Positions 37,503 through 46,803 of a stretch of 64,000 nt of DNA are shown one piece after another. Source of the stretch: Aquamicrobium sp. LC103. Lineage in GTDB: Bacteria; Pseudomonadota; Alphaproteobacteria; Rhizobiales; Rhizobiaceae. Location of the stretch: positions 124,001 through 188,000 of the forward strand of contig NZ_LBCQ02000002.1 of assembly GCF_001014615.2 (NCBI RefSeq), read 5' to 3'. The notes below the pieces were generated by a model. It was given only the letters and a program-made list of their open reading frames with translations, made no database searches and had not been told where the DNA came from. Position numbers and translations under genes: made by a program. Within the stretch, counting starts at the first letter, position 1; each line of letters starts with the position of its first letter.

Positions 37503-38420
37503 CTATCCGGTTCGAAGGATTGCCATCCTTTCAGGCGAAGGCTCGGGCAATCGGGACAATTTCGGCTGCGGCCAGCCTGTCGTTCCCGCCTCCACGCTCA
37601 ACAACGCGCCGGCCAAAGGCTCCCGCGCGCGGTCCTCCTCATTCAGACCTGCCGACATCGAGGTGACGGCAAGCAAGGACAAGTCTTCGTCGTAGAAGGC
37701 GAGATTGGTCGGCCGCGAGACCGGCAGCTCGATGGTGCCGATCTCACACCCGTCGGGATTCAGTCGCACGATGCGGCCGGCATCGATTTCGGCAAACCAG
37801 TAGCAGCCCTCGGCATCGATCGCCGCGCCGTCGGGCCTACCGCGCTCGGGCCGGTGAAACAGCCGGCGATTGGAGAGGTCGCCGCTTTCGACATTCAGAT
37901 CGAACGCCCAGATCGTCCGCACATCCGGATGGCTGTCGGCCAGGTAGAAGGTGCGGCCGTCAGGCGAGACGGCCGTGCCGTTCTGTGTTCGCAGACCGTC
38001 GAGCGCCTCGTGCGTGCCGTCGCGGTCAAGCCTGTAGAGCGCGCCGCGCGGGTCGGTCGACGGCGCCAACGGCACGGTTCCCGCCCAGAACCGTCCCGCC
38101 GTATCGACGACACCGTCGTTCATACGCATGTCGTTCGCGACTGATGGCGCGTCCGCGAGCTTCCTCAACGTACCGTCGGCTTCCAATCCGTACCATCCGC
38201 CGCCGCCGGCGATCACCGGCTTTCCGCCATCGGAAAGCGCAAGTGCTCCGGGCAGGAACGGCATCGCCATGGACACGACCCGGTTCTCCGAAAGGTCGAG
38301 GCGGCGAAGAGCGCGACCGGGAATGTCGACCCACCAGATCGCCGCGTTTTGCGCGTCCCAGAGCGGGCTTTCGCCGACGAGGTCGGGCGCATGATGCAGG
38401 ACTTCGACGTCCGCGCTCAT
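37503..38420 (-). CDS. SMP-30/gluconolactonase family lactonase
   Basis: A 305-residue six-bladed propeller hydrolase. Metal ligands of the family are visible: E17 in VGESPLWD, and the NGTAVSPDGRTFYLADS and GRPDGAAIDAEGCYW blades with the Asn and Asp ligands. It should open the sugar lactone made by the upstream SDR dehydrogenase. The start MSADVEVLHH overlaps the SDR stop (ATGA), so the two steps are coupled. Confidence 0.92.
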   Translation of the reverse strand: MSADVEVLHHAPDLVGESPLWDAQNAAIWWVDIPGRALRRLDLSENRVVSMAMPFLPGALALSDGGKPVIAGGGGWYGLEADGTLRKLADAPSVANDMRMNDGVVDTAGRFWAGTVPLAPSTDPRGALYRLDRDGTHEALDGLRTQNGTAVSPDGRTFYLADSHPDVRTIWAFDLNVESGDLSNRRLFHRPERGRPDGAAIDAEGCYWFAEIDAGRIVRLNPDGCEIGTIELPVSRPTNLAFYDEDLSLLAVTSMSAGLNEEDRAREPLAGALLSVEAGTTGWPQPKLSRLPEPSPERMAILRTG

Positions 38421-39214
38421 TTTGTTTCTCCCGGCAAAACGCCCGGCGCATCGCCGATCGTCCATCCGCCGTCCACCGGAAGGTTGATGCCGGTCACGTA
38501 GGCGGCTTCGTTGGAACACAGGAACGCGACCGGTCCGGCTATGTCCGCCGGCAATCCGGGACGCGCGGCCGGAATCTTCGCCGTGACGGCGGCGCGGAAA
38601 TCCGGATCGGCGTAGCGCTCCGCCATGCGCGCGGTTTCGATCGCTCCGGGCGACACCACGTTCATCGTCACGCCGTGGCGCGCGACATCGCGGGCCAGCG
38701 CACGGACCGCCGTGAACAGCGCCGCTTTCGTCGCGGCATAGGCGACGGTTTCTGCTCGCGGCCGCGCCGCCATCACACTGCCGATCGCCACGACCCGGCC
38801 CCAGCCGCGTTCGGCCATCGGAGGGACGAGCGTGCTCGCCAGGGAAAGAAATGCCGCGACGTTGACGGCCATGTGCTGCTCGACATGGCCCGGCGGGGTC
38901 TCTGCCCACGGTCGCCGCCGCTCGATCGCGGCGCAGTGAACGAGAATGTCGATCGCGTCGGCACCGGATAGCAGCCTTCTGGCGAACGGACCGACGGATC
39001 CGGCGTCCAGAAAATCCTGTTGCACGAGGGCAGCGCCGCGGCCCGTGGCGCGCAGCTCGTCGGCGAGCCGGCTTGCCGTTTCCGCTCCCGCGAAATGATG
39101 CAGGATCAGGTCCACCCCCTGGCGCGCGAGCCCGCGGGCTATCGCTGCACCGATGTCCGAGTCCGCGCCGGTCACCAGCGCGCGGCGCCCAGCCAGGGGG
39201 AGGGGCGTGTTCAC
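38417..39214 (-). CDS. SDR family oxidoreductase (probable sugar dehydrogenase)
   Basis: A 265-residue short-chain dehydrogenase. The cofactor motif is TGADSDIG (15-22), and the catalytic set is S146, Y159 and K163 (YAATK). NCAAI-like HCAAIE is also present. The start is a GTG that overlaps the stop of the FadR-type gene (GTGA); no ATG fits. In this operon it likely oxidises an imported sugar to its lactone with NAD(P)+, before the SMP-30 lactonase acts. Confidence 0.9.
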   Translation of the reverse strand: MNTPLPLAGRRALVTGADSDIGAAIARGLARQGVDLILHHFAGAETASRLADELRATGRGAALVQQDFLDAGSVGPFARRLLSGADAIDILVHCAAIERRRPWAETPPGHVEQHMAVNVAAFLSLASTLVPPMAERGWGRVVAIGSVMAARPRAETVAYAATKAALFTAVRALARDVARHGVTMNVVSPGAIETARMAERYADPDFRAAVTAKIPAARPGLPADIAGPVAFLCSNEAAYVTGINLPVDGGWTIGDAPGVLPGETK

Positions 39215-39975
39215 CGTTCGCCCGCCTGCCTGCCGAGCCGGTCCGCGACCTCGAGAGATGCGATGTCTGCGGCTTCGAAATGGATCTCGATGCGTCTTTG
39301 CGCCTCGTCCGCATCGCCGGCTATGATTGCTTCGTAGATTTTCCTGTGCCGCTCGATCGTTGCTTCCCAGTCGGCGTCGGTGCGATTGGATCGGCGGGAA
39401 AACAGCTCCGAAACCTCGCGCTGGACGGCGCGCATGCCTTCCATCTGCACCCGGATCATCGTGTTTCCGGTCGCCAGCGCGATGCCGAGATGGAAGAGAA
39501 TGTCGGCTTCCGTGAATCCCTCGGGCTCCTTGAGCGCGAGGCGCATCTCGTTGAGCGCGCGCTCCATCACCCCAAGGCCCGATTTCTCCCGGCGCTCGGC
39601 GGCAAGCCGCGCGATTCCCGTCTCGACGACGCGGCGCATCTCGTTCGCCTCGCGCAGCCGCTCCAGGCTGGAACGCACGGCGTAGCCGTAGATCCTCTCC
39701 AGCGGCTCGCCGTTGATTTCCTTGGCGCGTGCCACCTTGCCCTGCTGCGTGGAAATGAGGCCGGCGGAGGTGAGTTGGCGGAGAGCCTCGCGGGCGATCG
39801 GCTTGGAGACGCCGAACTCCTTCGCGATTTCGCCTTCGGCGGGCAGGGCGTCCCCGGGCGCGATGCGCCCGTCCAATAGCGCGGTCGCGATCGCGTCCGA
39901 TACCGTGTCGGCCAGCCGCGCCGGTGTCGCCGGCTTGGCTGAAAAAAACGTCTTCCTGCCCGTGTCCGCGCTCAT
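39211..39975 (-). CDS. GntR-family regulator, FadR/FCD subfamily
   Basis: A 254-residue regulator. The winged helix is at about residues 20-85 (ADTVSDAIATALLDGRIAPG, then FGVSKPIAREALRQLTSAGLI), followed by an all-helical FCD effector domain with metal or carboxylate ligands. The start MSADTGRKTF follows GGGAGG. It is the first gene of the sugar-acid operon and is divergent to the dehydratase gene. FCD members bind sugar acids and similar carboxylates, so it should sense the pathway substrate. Confidence 0.92.
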   Translation of the reverse strand: MSADTGRKTFFSAKPATPARLADTVSDAIATALLDGRIAPGDALPAEGEIAKEFGVSKPIAREALRQLTSAGLISTQQGKVARAKEINGEPLERIYGYAVRSSLERLREANEMRRVVETGIARLAAERREKSGLGVMERALNEMRLALKEPEGFTEADILFHLGIALATGNTMIRVQMEGMRAVQREVSELFSRRSNRTDADWEATIERHRKIYEAIIAGDADEAQRRIEIHFEAADIASLEVADRLGRQAGER

Positions 39976-40015
39976 GATCCTCCCTTTCGTTGGCGAGCCG
40001 TAACATGACGTCGAC

Positions 40016-40042
40016 AACTTAGCAACTAAGTTTATCAGTTGC
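40016..40042. promoter_or_regulatory. Operator-like inverted repeats between the FadR-type and dehydratase genes
   Basis: A perfect repeat AACTTAG-CAA-CTAAGTT (40016-40032) overlaps a second pair GCAACT/AGTTGC (40022-40042). It lies 41 bases upstream of the regulator start and 70 bases upstream of the dehydratase start, where a GntR-family dimer would control both divergent promoters. Binding is inferred from symmetry and place. Confidence 0.65.
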
Positions 40043-40111
40043 CAAGCAATCCTGTTCACGGCTACAAGCAGAGCGCGCGCGATTTCGACGCGACTGGCTG
40101 GAGGAGCTTCC

Positions 40112-41254
40112 GTGACAGAGACTGCACCGCCCGGAGCGGATATCAGGATCACCGACATCATCGCCCACCCGCTGACGCAGACGCTGCCTCAGCCGACCGT
40201 CACCTCGTGGGGCAAGTATTCGGAGGTTTCCATCGTTCTCGTCGAGGTGCGCACCGATGCGGGCATCACCGGCGTCGGCGAGGCCCTTGCCCGCTTTTCG
40301 CCGCGCGCCTATGCGGACGTCATCGAGACATCGCTGAAGCCGCGCCTCGTCGGCCAGAACCCGACCGACATCACAGCCCATTGGCGCACGATGCGCCGGG
40401 CGCTCTCGGGCCGTGCGGGTGGAATGCTGTTCGAAGCCATCTCGGGCGTGGACATCGCCCTTTGGGACATTCTGGGCAAGGTTGCCAACCTTCCGATCTA
40501 TCGTCTGCTGGGCGGCATGGGCCGTACGGAGGTGCCCTGCTACGCGGCATCGGTGAATTGGGGCGACGACGCGTTCATGGAACGCGAACTGGACCGCTAT
40601 CTGGAAAAGGGGTTTCCCCGCATCAAGATCAAGATCGCCAACCCGGTGAAGGATGCCTGTCGCCGCATCGAACTCCTGCGCAAGCGCGCCGGCGACGACA
40701 TCGATCTGTGCGTCGACGCCAATTGGGCCTATTCGCTGGAGGAGGCCGTCGAGGTCGGCCGCGCCTTGAGCGCCAATCGCTATTTCTGGTTCGAGGAACC
40801 GGTCCGGCCGGAGGACGAGGCGGGCTACGAGGAGCTTCACCGCCGCTGCGACACGCCTCTGGCGGCGGGAGAGAGCAATTATACGCTCGACCAGGCGATG
40901 CGGCTCGTCTCCAACCGCACCCTGTCCTACCTGCAGCCGGACGTCGCCCGATCCGGCGGCATCACGGAAACCAGGCGGATGGCCGAGTTCGCCGCCGCGC
41001 ATGACGTTCAATACGCGCCGCATATCGGCATGTCCGGTATCGTCTGCGAAACCGCGAGCGTGCATCTCGCCGCCGCCATGCCGAATGTGAAGGCCATGGA
41101 ATGCGAGACGGACGAGAGCCCGTTCAAGACCTGGATCACCGGCTCGCCTCCCGGCGCGGACCGTCAGAAGAACGGCATGCTGCCCGTGCCGACCGGTCCC
41201 GGTCTCGGCATCGAGGTCGACTGGGACGCGGTCGCCCGTCTTCGCGTGCAGTAG
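40112..41254 (+). CDS. Mandelate racemase/muconate lactonizing enzyme family sugar-acid dehydratase
   Basis: A 380-residue enolase-superfamily enzyme. Metal ligands D202 (VDANWAY), E228 (FEEP) and E254 (AGES) are present. So are the catalytic K172xK174 and the D277-H304 dyad, spaced 27 residues apart as in mandelate racemase. The start is GTG with GGAGG ten bases upstream. With a lactonase and sugar importer opposite, it should remove water from an aldonic acid to give a 2-keto-3-deoxy acid. Racemase activity cannot be excluded. Confidence 0.9.
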   Translation: MTETAPPGADIRITDIIAHPLTQTLPQPTVTSWGKYSEVSIVLVEVRTDAGITGVGEALARFSPRAYADVIETSLKPRLVGQNPTDITAHWRTMRRALSGRAGGMLFEAISGVDIALWDILGKVANLPIYRLLGGMGRTEVPCYAASVNWGDDAFMERELDRYLEKGFPRIKIKIANPVKDACRRIELLRKRAGDDIDLCVDANWAYSLEEAVEVGRALSANRYFWFEEPVRPEDEAGYEELHRRCDTPLAAGESNYTLDQAMRLVSNRTLSYLQPDVARSGGITETRRMAEFAAAHDVQYAPHIGMSGIVCETASVHLAAAMPNVKAMECETDESPFKTWITGSPPGADRQKNGMLPVPTGPGLGIEVDWDAVARLRVQ

Positions 41255-41263
41255 GGGTTCAAG

Positions 41264-42160
41264 ATGACACAGACGACGAAGGAAATGACCGAAGCGATGC
41301 GGCTCGCAATGCTGCACGCCAATCCGAAGCTAAGCCGTTTCGATCCCCTGCCGCGCATCATCAGTCACGACGAATTCGCGAACGGTCATTGCGGCTGGTC
41401 GCAGCTTGTCGGCAACTATCAGGATGATCTCGACACGATGCTGCCCGGCTATGCGCAGCACACCAGCGCCATGTTGTCGACCTTGCCGCACTGGGATGCC
41501 GGCTCGCACGGAGGCATGGGCTCGTCCTATGCGCTGAAGATCGCAACCCGCCCGCGCGTGGGAGCCCAGAACGCGGCGATCAAGCGCCACACCTTCCGCC
41601 ATCGCGGCAGGATTCGCTTCGAGGCCTATTTCACCTTCAAGCCCGAGGCGCGCGAATTGAAGCTCAGCGAGACCGACGTGCGGTCGGTCGGCTTCCTGTT
41701 CGATCTCCAGTCGGGGGACACCGACAAGGGCGGCGAACGGGTGATGCCGCATCTGCGCTTCCTCAACGCGCTCGACGGCAGGCACATACAGAAATGGCAG
41801 TTCAAGCAGCGCACCACCGAGTTCCATCCGATGGGCGGCGACAAGATAATGAGCCATTATCACCTGGCGCCCGAGGGGTGGGAGGATCTGCCCGGGGGCG
41901 ACCAACGCCTCTGCTACAACGAGATCGCCACCAAGATAAACTGGACCTATCTCTGCTTCGACTTCGACCTCGATGCGATGAAGGCCCTGTCTTTCCGCTG
42001 CAACGACCGCGAATTCGACCTGTCGACCTTCGATTCGATCCGCATACCGGCGATGAAGAACCTCTGGTGCATGTTGAACTTCGTGCTGTTCGCGGAAACC
42101 GATACCGACAAGCGCGCCTTCCTCTATGTCGATTCGATCTGCATTTCGGGGGATTTCTGA
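41264..42160 (+). CDS. Uncharacterised protein in sugar-acid cluster
   Basis: A 298-residue soluble protein with no signal peptide or membrane segment. It is rich in Trp, His and aromatic residues (HCGWSQLVGNY, LPHWDAGSHGGMGSSYALK, INWTYLCFDFDLD), which suggests a beta-rich carbohydrate-binding or jelly-roll-like fold. I do not recognise a named enzyme; it may be a known DUF family found beside sugar importers. It begins nine bases after the dehydratase and overlaps the next gene (TGATG), so it is part of that operon. A sugar-acid isomerase or binding role is only a guess. Confidence 0.8.
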   Translation: MTQTTKEMTEAMRLAMLHANPKLSRFDPLPRIISHDEFANGHCGWSQLVGNYQDDLDTMLPGYAQHTSAMLSTLPHWDAGSHGGMGSSYALKIATRPRVGAQNAAIKRHTFRHRGRIRFEAYFTFKPEARELKLSETDVRSVGFLFDLQSGDTDKGGERVMPHLRFLNALDGRHIQKWQFKQRTTEFHPMGGDKIMSHYHLAPEGWEDLPGGDQRLCYNEIATKINWTYLCFDFDLDAMKALSFRCNDREFDLSTFDSIRIPAMKNLWCMLNFVLFAETDTDKRAFLYVDSICISGDF

Positions 42161-42495
42161 TGCTGCCGGAAAATATCACCGCCATCGTCGCCCGCAACGA
42201 ACACTGGGCGGGATCCGCGGCGAGCGAGCCCTACGAGGCCGGCTGGGCGCATGAGGCCGTCTTCTTCGTGCGCGCGCTCAAGGAGCCGACCGGAAGCCAG
42301 CCGAAAGTCCGCGTCGAGATCTCACCTGACGGCATGCACTGGATTGCCGAGGGAACGGAAGCGGCAATGCCGGCGCACAAGGATCAGATCGCCGGGCTGC
42401 GCGTAAAACATTTCGGCGGATGGCTTCGCATAGCGGCGGATTTCGACGCCGATGCAACCAGCGCCGTGCTGGTCACGCTGCATCTGAAAGCCTAG
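42160..42495 (+). CDS. Small uncharacterised protein in sugar-acid cluster
   Basis: A 111-residue protein, likely beta-rich (VRVEISPDGMHWIAEGTEAA, then VKHFGGWLRIAADF). It has no signal peptide. The pattern resembles a small carbohydrate-binding-like sandwich. Its ATG overlaps the stop of the preceding unknown gene, so the two proteins may work as a pair. Function unknown. Confidence 0.75.
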   Translation: MLPENITAIVARNEHWAGSAASEPYEAGWAHEAVFFVRALKEPTGSQPKVRVEISPDGMHWIAEGTEAAMPAHKDQIAGLRVKHFGGWLRIAADFDADATSAVLVTLHLKA

Positions 42496-42599
42496 GCTAG
42501 CCGGCCGGCTTTTGCCGGAACCGTCGAGGTTTTCAATCAGATTGGTTATTCAAGGCGCTGGCTGGAGAGCCGGTCGTCAGCGCACGCATCGACGGGTCG

Positions 42600-43412
42600 T
42601 CAGCGAGCTTGCCCCGTCGTCATGCGATGCCGGCCTATCGGAAGCATGATCGGCCTGTCCGAGGTCGGATCGGTGATGATGCGGCTTTCAAGGCCGAAGA
42701 CCTGCCTCACGTTCTCCTCCGTCAGCACATCTTCCGGTTTGCCGGAGACGTGCAGCCGCCCTTCCGCCATTGCGACGAGGTAGTCCGCATAGCGCGCCGC
42801 GAGATTGAGATCGTGAAGCACCATGACGATCGTTGTTCCGCGCGTACGGTTGAGATCGGTCAGTAGATCCAGCACTTCGACCTGATGGCTGATGTCGAGA
42901 AACGTCGTGGGCTCGTCCAGCAGCAGAATCTCGGTCTGCTGCGCCAGCGCCATGGCTATCCAGACACGCTGGCGTTGCCCACCCGAGAGCTCCTCCATCG
43001 GCCTTTCCGCAAGCTCGGCGGTTTTGGTGGCCGTGAGCGCGGCGGCCACGGCTTCGTCGTCCTTGGCCGTCCAGCGCGAAAACGTGCCGTGATGAGGATG
43101 TCTTCCGCGGCTGACGAGGTCGGCGACCACGATTCCTTCCGGTGCGATCGGAGACTGGGGAAGCAGTCCCAGTCTGCGAGCCAGTTCCCGCGACGGCGTG
43201 CGGTGGATCGACTTGCCGTCGAGAAGCACATGTCCGTGGCGCGGCGAGATCAGCCGCGACATCGTGCGCAGGAGCGTGGACTTGCCGGAAGCGTTGGCGC
43301 CGACGATCGTCGTAATCTTCCCGGGCGGCACCGCGAGGTCGAGCCCGTCCAGAATGATGTTGTCGCCATAGCCCGCCGAAAGCTGGCTCGCGACGAGGGA
43401 ATTGGTGATCAT
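42600..43412 (-). CDS. Iron-siderophore ABC transporter ATP-binding protein (FecE type)
   Basis: A 270-residue ATPase of the FecE/FhuC family. Walker A GANASGKST, signature [17 protein letters not shown] and Walker B ILLLDEPTTFLD are complete. The TFLDISHQ stretch is typical of siderophore importers. It drives the FecCD-type permeases coded upstream. Its ATG overlaps the preceding permease stop (ATGA). Confidence 0.95.
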   Translation of the reverse strand: MITNSLVASQLSAGYGDNIILDGLDLAVPPGKITTIVGANASGKSTLLRTMSRLISPRHGHVLLDGKSIHRTPSRELARRLGLLPQSPIAPEGIVVADLVSRGRHPHHGTFSRWTAKDDEAVAAALTATKTAELAERPMEELSGGQRQRVWIAMALAQQTEILLLDEPTTFLDISHQVEVLDLLTDLNRTRGTTIVMVLHDLNLAARYADYLVAMAEGRLHVSGKPEDVLTEENVRQVFGLESRIITDPTSDRPIMLPIGRHRMTTGQAR

Positions 43413-44449
43413 AGCGAGGCTCCGCTCCGATTGGCGCGCACGATCAGGAAAATCAGATAGGGGGCACCCAGCGCGCCGGTGATCACGCCCACCGGATAGC
43501 GGCTCGGCAAAAGGAACTGGCCGCAATAATCGCCCGCCAGCACAAGCAGCGCCCCGACCAGCGCCGCCGGAATCAACAGCGATCCGTTGTTCCCTATCGT
43601 GCGGGCCGCAATGGGCCCGGAGAGGAAGGCGACGAAGGCGATCGGTCCCGTCACCGCGGTCGCAAAGGCGATCACGCCGACCGCCGAGACGATGACGATG
43701 ATGCGGGTCCTGGCAACCCCGACGCCCAGCGCCGCGGCCGTGTCGTCGCCCAGCCTCAGCGCCTCCAGGTTTCGCGCCTGGCTCAGCAGAAGCCCCCCGA
43801 GCACGGCAAGCGCCAACAGAAGCGGCGGCGCCTGGTCGAGTTGCGCGCCGTTGACGCTGCCCGTCAGCCAGCGCATCGCCTCCTGCAGGTTCCAGGCGGG
43901 CGCGTTCGACAGGATATAGGCGATGAAGCTTTCCAGCATGGCCGACACGCCGATCCCGACAAGGATGAGCCGCGTTCCGGCAACGCCGTTCCGGAACGAC
44001 AGGACATAGATCAGCAGCGCGACACCCAGGCCGGAGGTCACCGCAAGGATCGAAACGGCCGGTCCTTTCAACGACAAGACGACGATGGCGAACACGGCCG
44101 CGGCGCTCGCGCCCCAGTTGATGCCGATGATGTCCGGACTGGCGAGGGGATTGCGCAGCATGATCTGGAAGGCCGCGCCGCCCAGCCCGAAGCTCAGCCC
44201 GGCGAGGACGGAGAGAACGGCGCGCGGCAGCCGTAGCTGTTCCACGGTGAAGCTTGCGCCGGGCACCTGCTCGCCGAGCAGCACGCGAATGACTTCGCCC
44301 GGCGGCGTGAAGGACTGCCCCAGCGACAGGGTCAGAGCGAAGAATGCTGCCAGAAGGATCAGCAGAACGGCGATCACGACATGGCGCCTGCGAGCGCGGT
44401 GGCGCCGGCTGCCGACGATGGAACCGGTCGTGGAGGAAAGCGTCGTCAC
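43409..44449 (-). CDS. Iron-siderophore ABC transporter permease (FecD/FepG type)
   Basis: A 346-residue permease of the FecCD family with about ten membrane segments. Typical stretches are LPRAVLSVLAGLSFGLGGAA and RNPLASPDIIGINWGASAAA. It overlaps its partner permease at the start by ATGA. The two permeases form a heterodimer that moves ferric siderophores across the inner membrane. Confidence 0.94.
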   Translation of the reverse strand: MTTLSSTTGSIVGSRRHRARRRHVVIAVLLILLAAFFALTLSLGQSFTPPGEVIRVLLGEQVPGASFTVEQLRLPRAVLSVLAGLSFGLGGAAFQIMLRNPLASPDIIGINWGASAAAVFAIVVLSLKGPAVSILAVTSGLGVALLIYVLSFRNGVAGTRLILVGIGVSAMLESFIAYILSNAPAWNLQEAMRWLTGSVNGAQLDQAPPLLLALAVLGGLLLSQARNLEALRLGDDTAAALGVGVARTRIIVIVSAVGVIAFATAVTGPIAFVAFLSGPIAARTIGNNGSLLIPAALVGALLVLAGDYCGQFLLPSRYPVGVITGALGAPYLIFLIVRANRSGASL

Positions 44450-45489
44450 AGCTCGCGGACCCGTTGGCGCCTGACAATCCAGATGAAGAACGGCGCGCCC
44501 ACAAAGGCGGTGACGATGCCGACGTCAAGCTCGGCCGGTCGGGCGACGATCCGTCCGACGATGTCGGCGGAAATCAGCAGGCATGCGCCGATCAGCGCGG
44601 AAAACGGCAGCAGCCACCGATGATCGACCCCGACCAGCAAACGGCACAGATGCGGCACGACCAGTCCCACGAAGCCGATCGGCCCGCAAACCGCCGTGGT
44701 TGCTCCACACAGCAGGATCGCGCCGAACGCCGCGACGGCGCGGGCCACGGCCGCATTTTCACCAAGCCCGGCCGCGAGCTCGTCGCCCAGGGCCAGCGAG
44801 TTCAGCCTTCGTGCCGACATGAGGCTGATGACAAAACCCACCGCGAGGAACGGCAGCACGTGGGAAATGCCGTCGAAGGTTGCTCCGCCCACGCCGCCGA
44901 TCTGCCAGGAACGGATGCCGCCGGCGATGTCGTTTCGCGGCAGCACCACCGCAATCACCAGGGAGGAGAAGGCGACGGAGGTGGCTGCACCGGCGAGCGC
45001 CAATTTGAGGGGCGTCGCTCCGCCCCGTCCCATCGAGCCGATGGTATAGACGAAGACCGCCGAGCATCCGGCGCCCAGAATGGCCGTCCAGATATAGGCA
45101 TAGGCGGAGGCGATGTTGAACCAGGCGACGCCGATGACGACGGCGAGCGACGCCCCCATATTGACGCCCAGAATGCCTGGATCGGCGAGGGGGTTGCGTG
45201 TCACGCCCTGCATGATCGTTCCCGCCAGTCCAAGCGCTGCCCCGGCGAGCAGGGCAAGGAGGGTTCGCGGAATTCGCACCGTGACGGCGGCCTGGCCGAT
45301 GCTGTCGACCTGGCCGCCAAGGGCCGCGACGACATCGCTCCAGACAATTTCGCGCGTGCCGATGCCTACCGAGAGAAGGCACAGCACCGCGAGGGCCGCG
45401 ATCAGCACGGCCAGCCAGAGGCTCTGCATACGGCTCGACCTGCCCGGAAGCAGGGGCCGGCCGGATGGTTCGACTTGGTTGCTCGTCAT
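44446..45489 (-). CDS. Iron-siderophore ABC transporter permease (FecC/FepD type)
   Basis: A 347-residue FecCD permease. It shows IPRTLLALLAGAALGLAGTI, RNPLADPGILGVNMGASLAV and GPIGFVGLVVPHLCRLLVG. The start MTSNQVEPSG overlaps the stop of the binding-protein gene (ATGA). The strong likeness to the following gene reflects the usual heterodimer of this family. Confidence 0.94.
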   Translation of the reverse strand: MTSNQVEPSGRPLLPGRSSRMQSLWLAVLIAALAVLCLLSVGIGTREIVWSDVVAALGGQVDSIGQAAVTVRIPRTLLALLAGAALGLAGTIMQGVTRNPLADPGILGVNMGASLAVVIGVAWFNIASAYAYIWTAILGAGCSAVFVYTIGSMGRGGATPLKLALAGAATSVAFSSLVIAVVLPRNDIAGGIRSWQIGGVGGATFDGISHVLPFLAVGFVISLMSARRLNSLALGDELAAGLGENAAVARAVAAFGAILLCGATTAVCGPIGFVGLVVPHLCRLLVGVDHRWLLPFSALIGACLLISADIVGRIVARPAELDVGIVTAFVGAPFFIWIVRRQRVREL

Positions 45490-46520
45490 TGGGAATGTCT
45501 GGCAGCCCCGGCGAGCAAGGCCACGTAATCCTTCAACACCCACGAGATCGAAAGCGGCGTCGGATTTGCGGCCGTGCCGAGGGGATCCCCGCCCAGCATG
45601 ACAACCGCATCATTGGCGACGGCCGGCATTCTGGACGTGAGCGGGTTGGCCGCCAGCGCATCGAGCAGCTCCCGGCTGCCATAGGTCACGACGATGTCGA
45701 CGTCATCGAACGCATCGATCAGTTCCGCGCTGATGGCGCCCGAAAACCGGCCGGGAGCGGAAGCCTCCACGACGCTTTTCGGCGATTTCAATCCCAGATC
45801 GGCGAAGAACTTCACCCTCGTGTCATTGGTGGTGTAGAAATTGACCGTGCTCAGATCGGTTGCATCGAGATGAGTGATGAACATCGCCGATTTGCCCTGA
45901 AGATCCGGGTATCCGGCAACCACGTCGTCGATTTCGGCCTCGATCTCCGCAATCAGGGTCTCGCCCTCGGCGGCCATGCCCAGCCCGGCGCTGTTGAGGC
46001 GTATCATTTCGCGCCAGTCGGTGCCCCAGGCAGATTCGGGATAGGCCACGACCGGAGCGATCTGGCTCAGCGTGTCGTAGTCGGTCTGGCTCAGGCCGGA
46101 ATAGGATGCCAGGATCACATCGGGATTGGTGGCGGCGACCGCCTCGAAATCGATGCCGTCGCCCTCGTCGAAAAGCACCGGCTTGTCGGCGCCGAGCTCG
46201 GCCAGCTTCTCGGCCACCCAGGGCAGGACCCCGTCGCCGTCGTCATCGCCGAAATTGGCTGCGGCAAAACCGACCGGCACGATTCCGAGCGCCAATGGAA
46301 CTTCGTGGTTCGCCCAGGCGACCGTCGCCACCCGTTCGGGCTTTTCGGCGATGGTCGTCGTGCCCAGCGCATGCTTGATGACGATGGGATAGGAGGTGCC
46401 GTCCCCGGCCCAGGCGTAGCTGAACGCAATGATCGACAGCCATGTCGCGGCCAAGGGTACGGACGAACGGAAAAACCGCAGCAACGGCATAACTCCAAGA
46501 CGCTTTAAGTTGACCTCCAT
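45486..46520 (-). CDS. Iron-siderophore ABC transporter substrate-binding protein (FepB/FecB type)
   Basis: A 344-residue periplasmic protein of the type III fold used for siderophores. After a hydrophobic signal (PLAATWLSIIAFSYAWAG), the mature part has IVIKHALGTTTIAEKPERV, a family hallmark, and NPDVILASYSGLSQ. Start choice is uncertain: the ATG at 46520 has a weak ribosome site, and another ATG at 46490 would place a TGA-N9-TCA site just ahead of it. It is the first gene of the siderophore importer operon. Confidence 0.9.
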   Translation of the reverse strand: MEVNLKRLGVMPLLRFFRSSVPLAATWLSIIAFSYAWAGDGTSYPIVIKHALGTTTIAEKPERVATVAWANHEVPLALGIVPVGFAAANFGDDDGDGVLPWVAEKLAELGADKPVLFDEGDGIDFEAVAATNPDVILASYSGLSQTDYDTLSQIAPVVAYPESAWGTDWREMIRLNSAGLGMAAEGETLIAEIEAEIDDVVAGYPDLQGKSAMFITHLDATDLSTVNFYTTNDTRVKFFADLGLKSPKSVVEASAPGRFSGAISAELIDAFDDVDIVVTYGSRELLDALAANPLTSRMPAVANDAVVMLGGDPLGTAANPTPLSISWVLKDYVALLAGAARHSQ

Positions 46521-46529
46521 TCTCAGCTT
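46507..46529. promoter_or_regulatory. Probable RirA (IRO-type) site at the siderophore operon
   Basis: AAGTTGA-N9-TCAGCTT contains the TGA-N9-TCA core of the rhizobial iron-responsive box, with one mismatch in the 7-base arms. It overlaps the proposed start of the binding-protein gene and lies upstream of the divergent receptor. Control by RirA is known for such genes in Rhizobiales; binding here is inferred. Confidence 0.5.
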
Positions 46530-46803
46530 CAATGGGCAACGTCAACTCCGGTGCCGACGCCTCTGGGAAAGAGCGGCGAAGTTTCCGTGGGTTTCTACAA
46601 AACCGCAGGAATCTACAATACTGGATAAGGTCTCTCAAGTTATTGGCGCCATCAGGTGATATCAGGCATTTTCCGCCGGTGACCGCGGCCAGGGGCTCCG
46701 GGTGGTTAGAATGCTTCCCATGATCATCCCCAAGGCACGCATTCCCGGCAAGGTCGGCGCTCCATAGCCGCCTGTCGGCAACATCAACTTCTGGAACTCG
46801 ACC

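Noticed and set aside
42505-42518. CCGGC-TTTT-GCCGG hairpin between the small unknown gene and the FecE-type gene
   Set aside because: Five base pairs with a four-T loop and no T tract after it; too weak to call a terminator.
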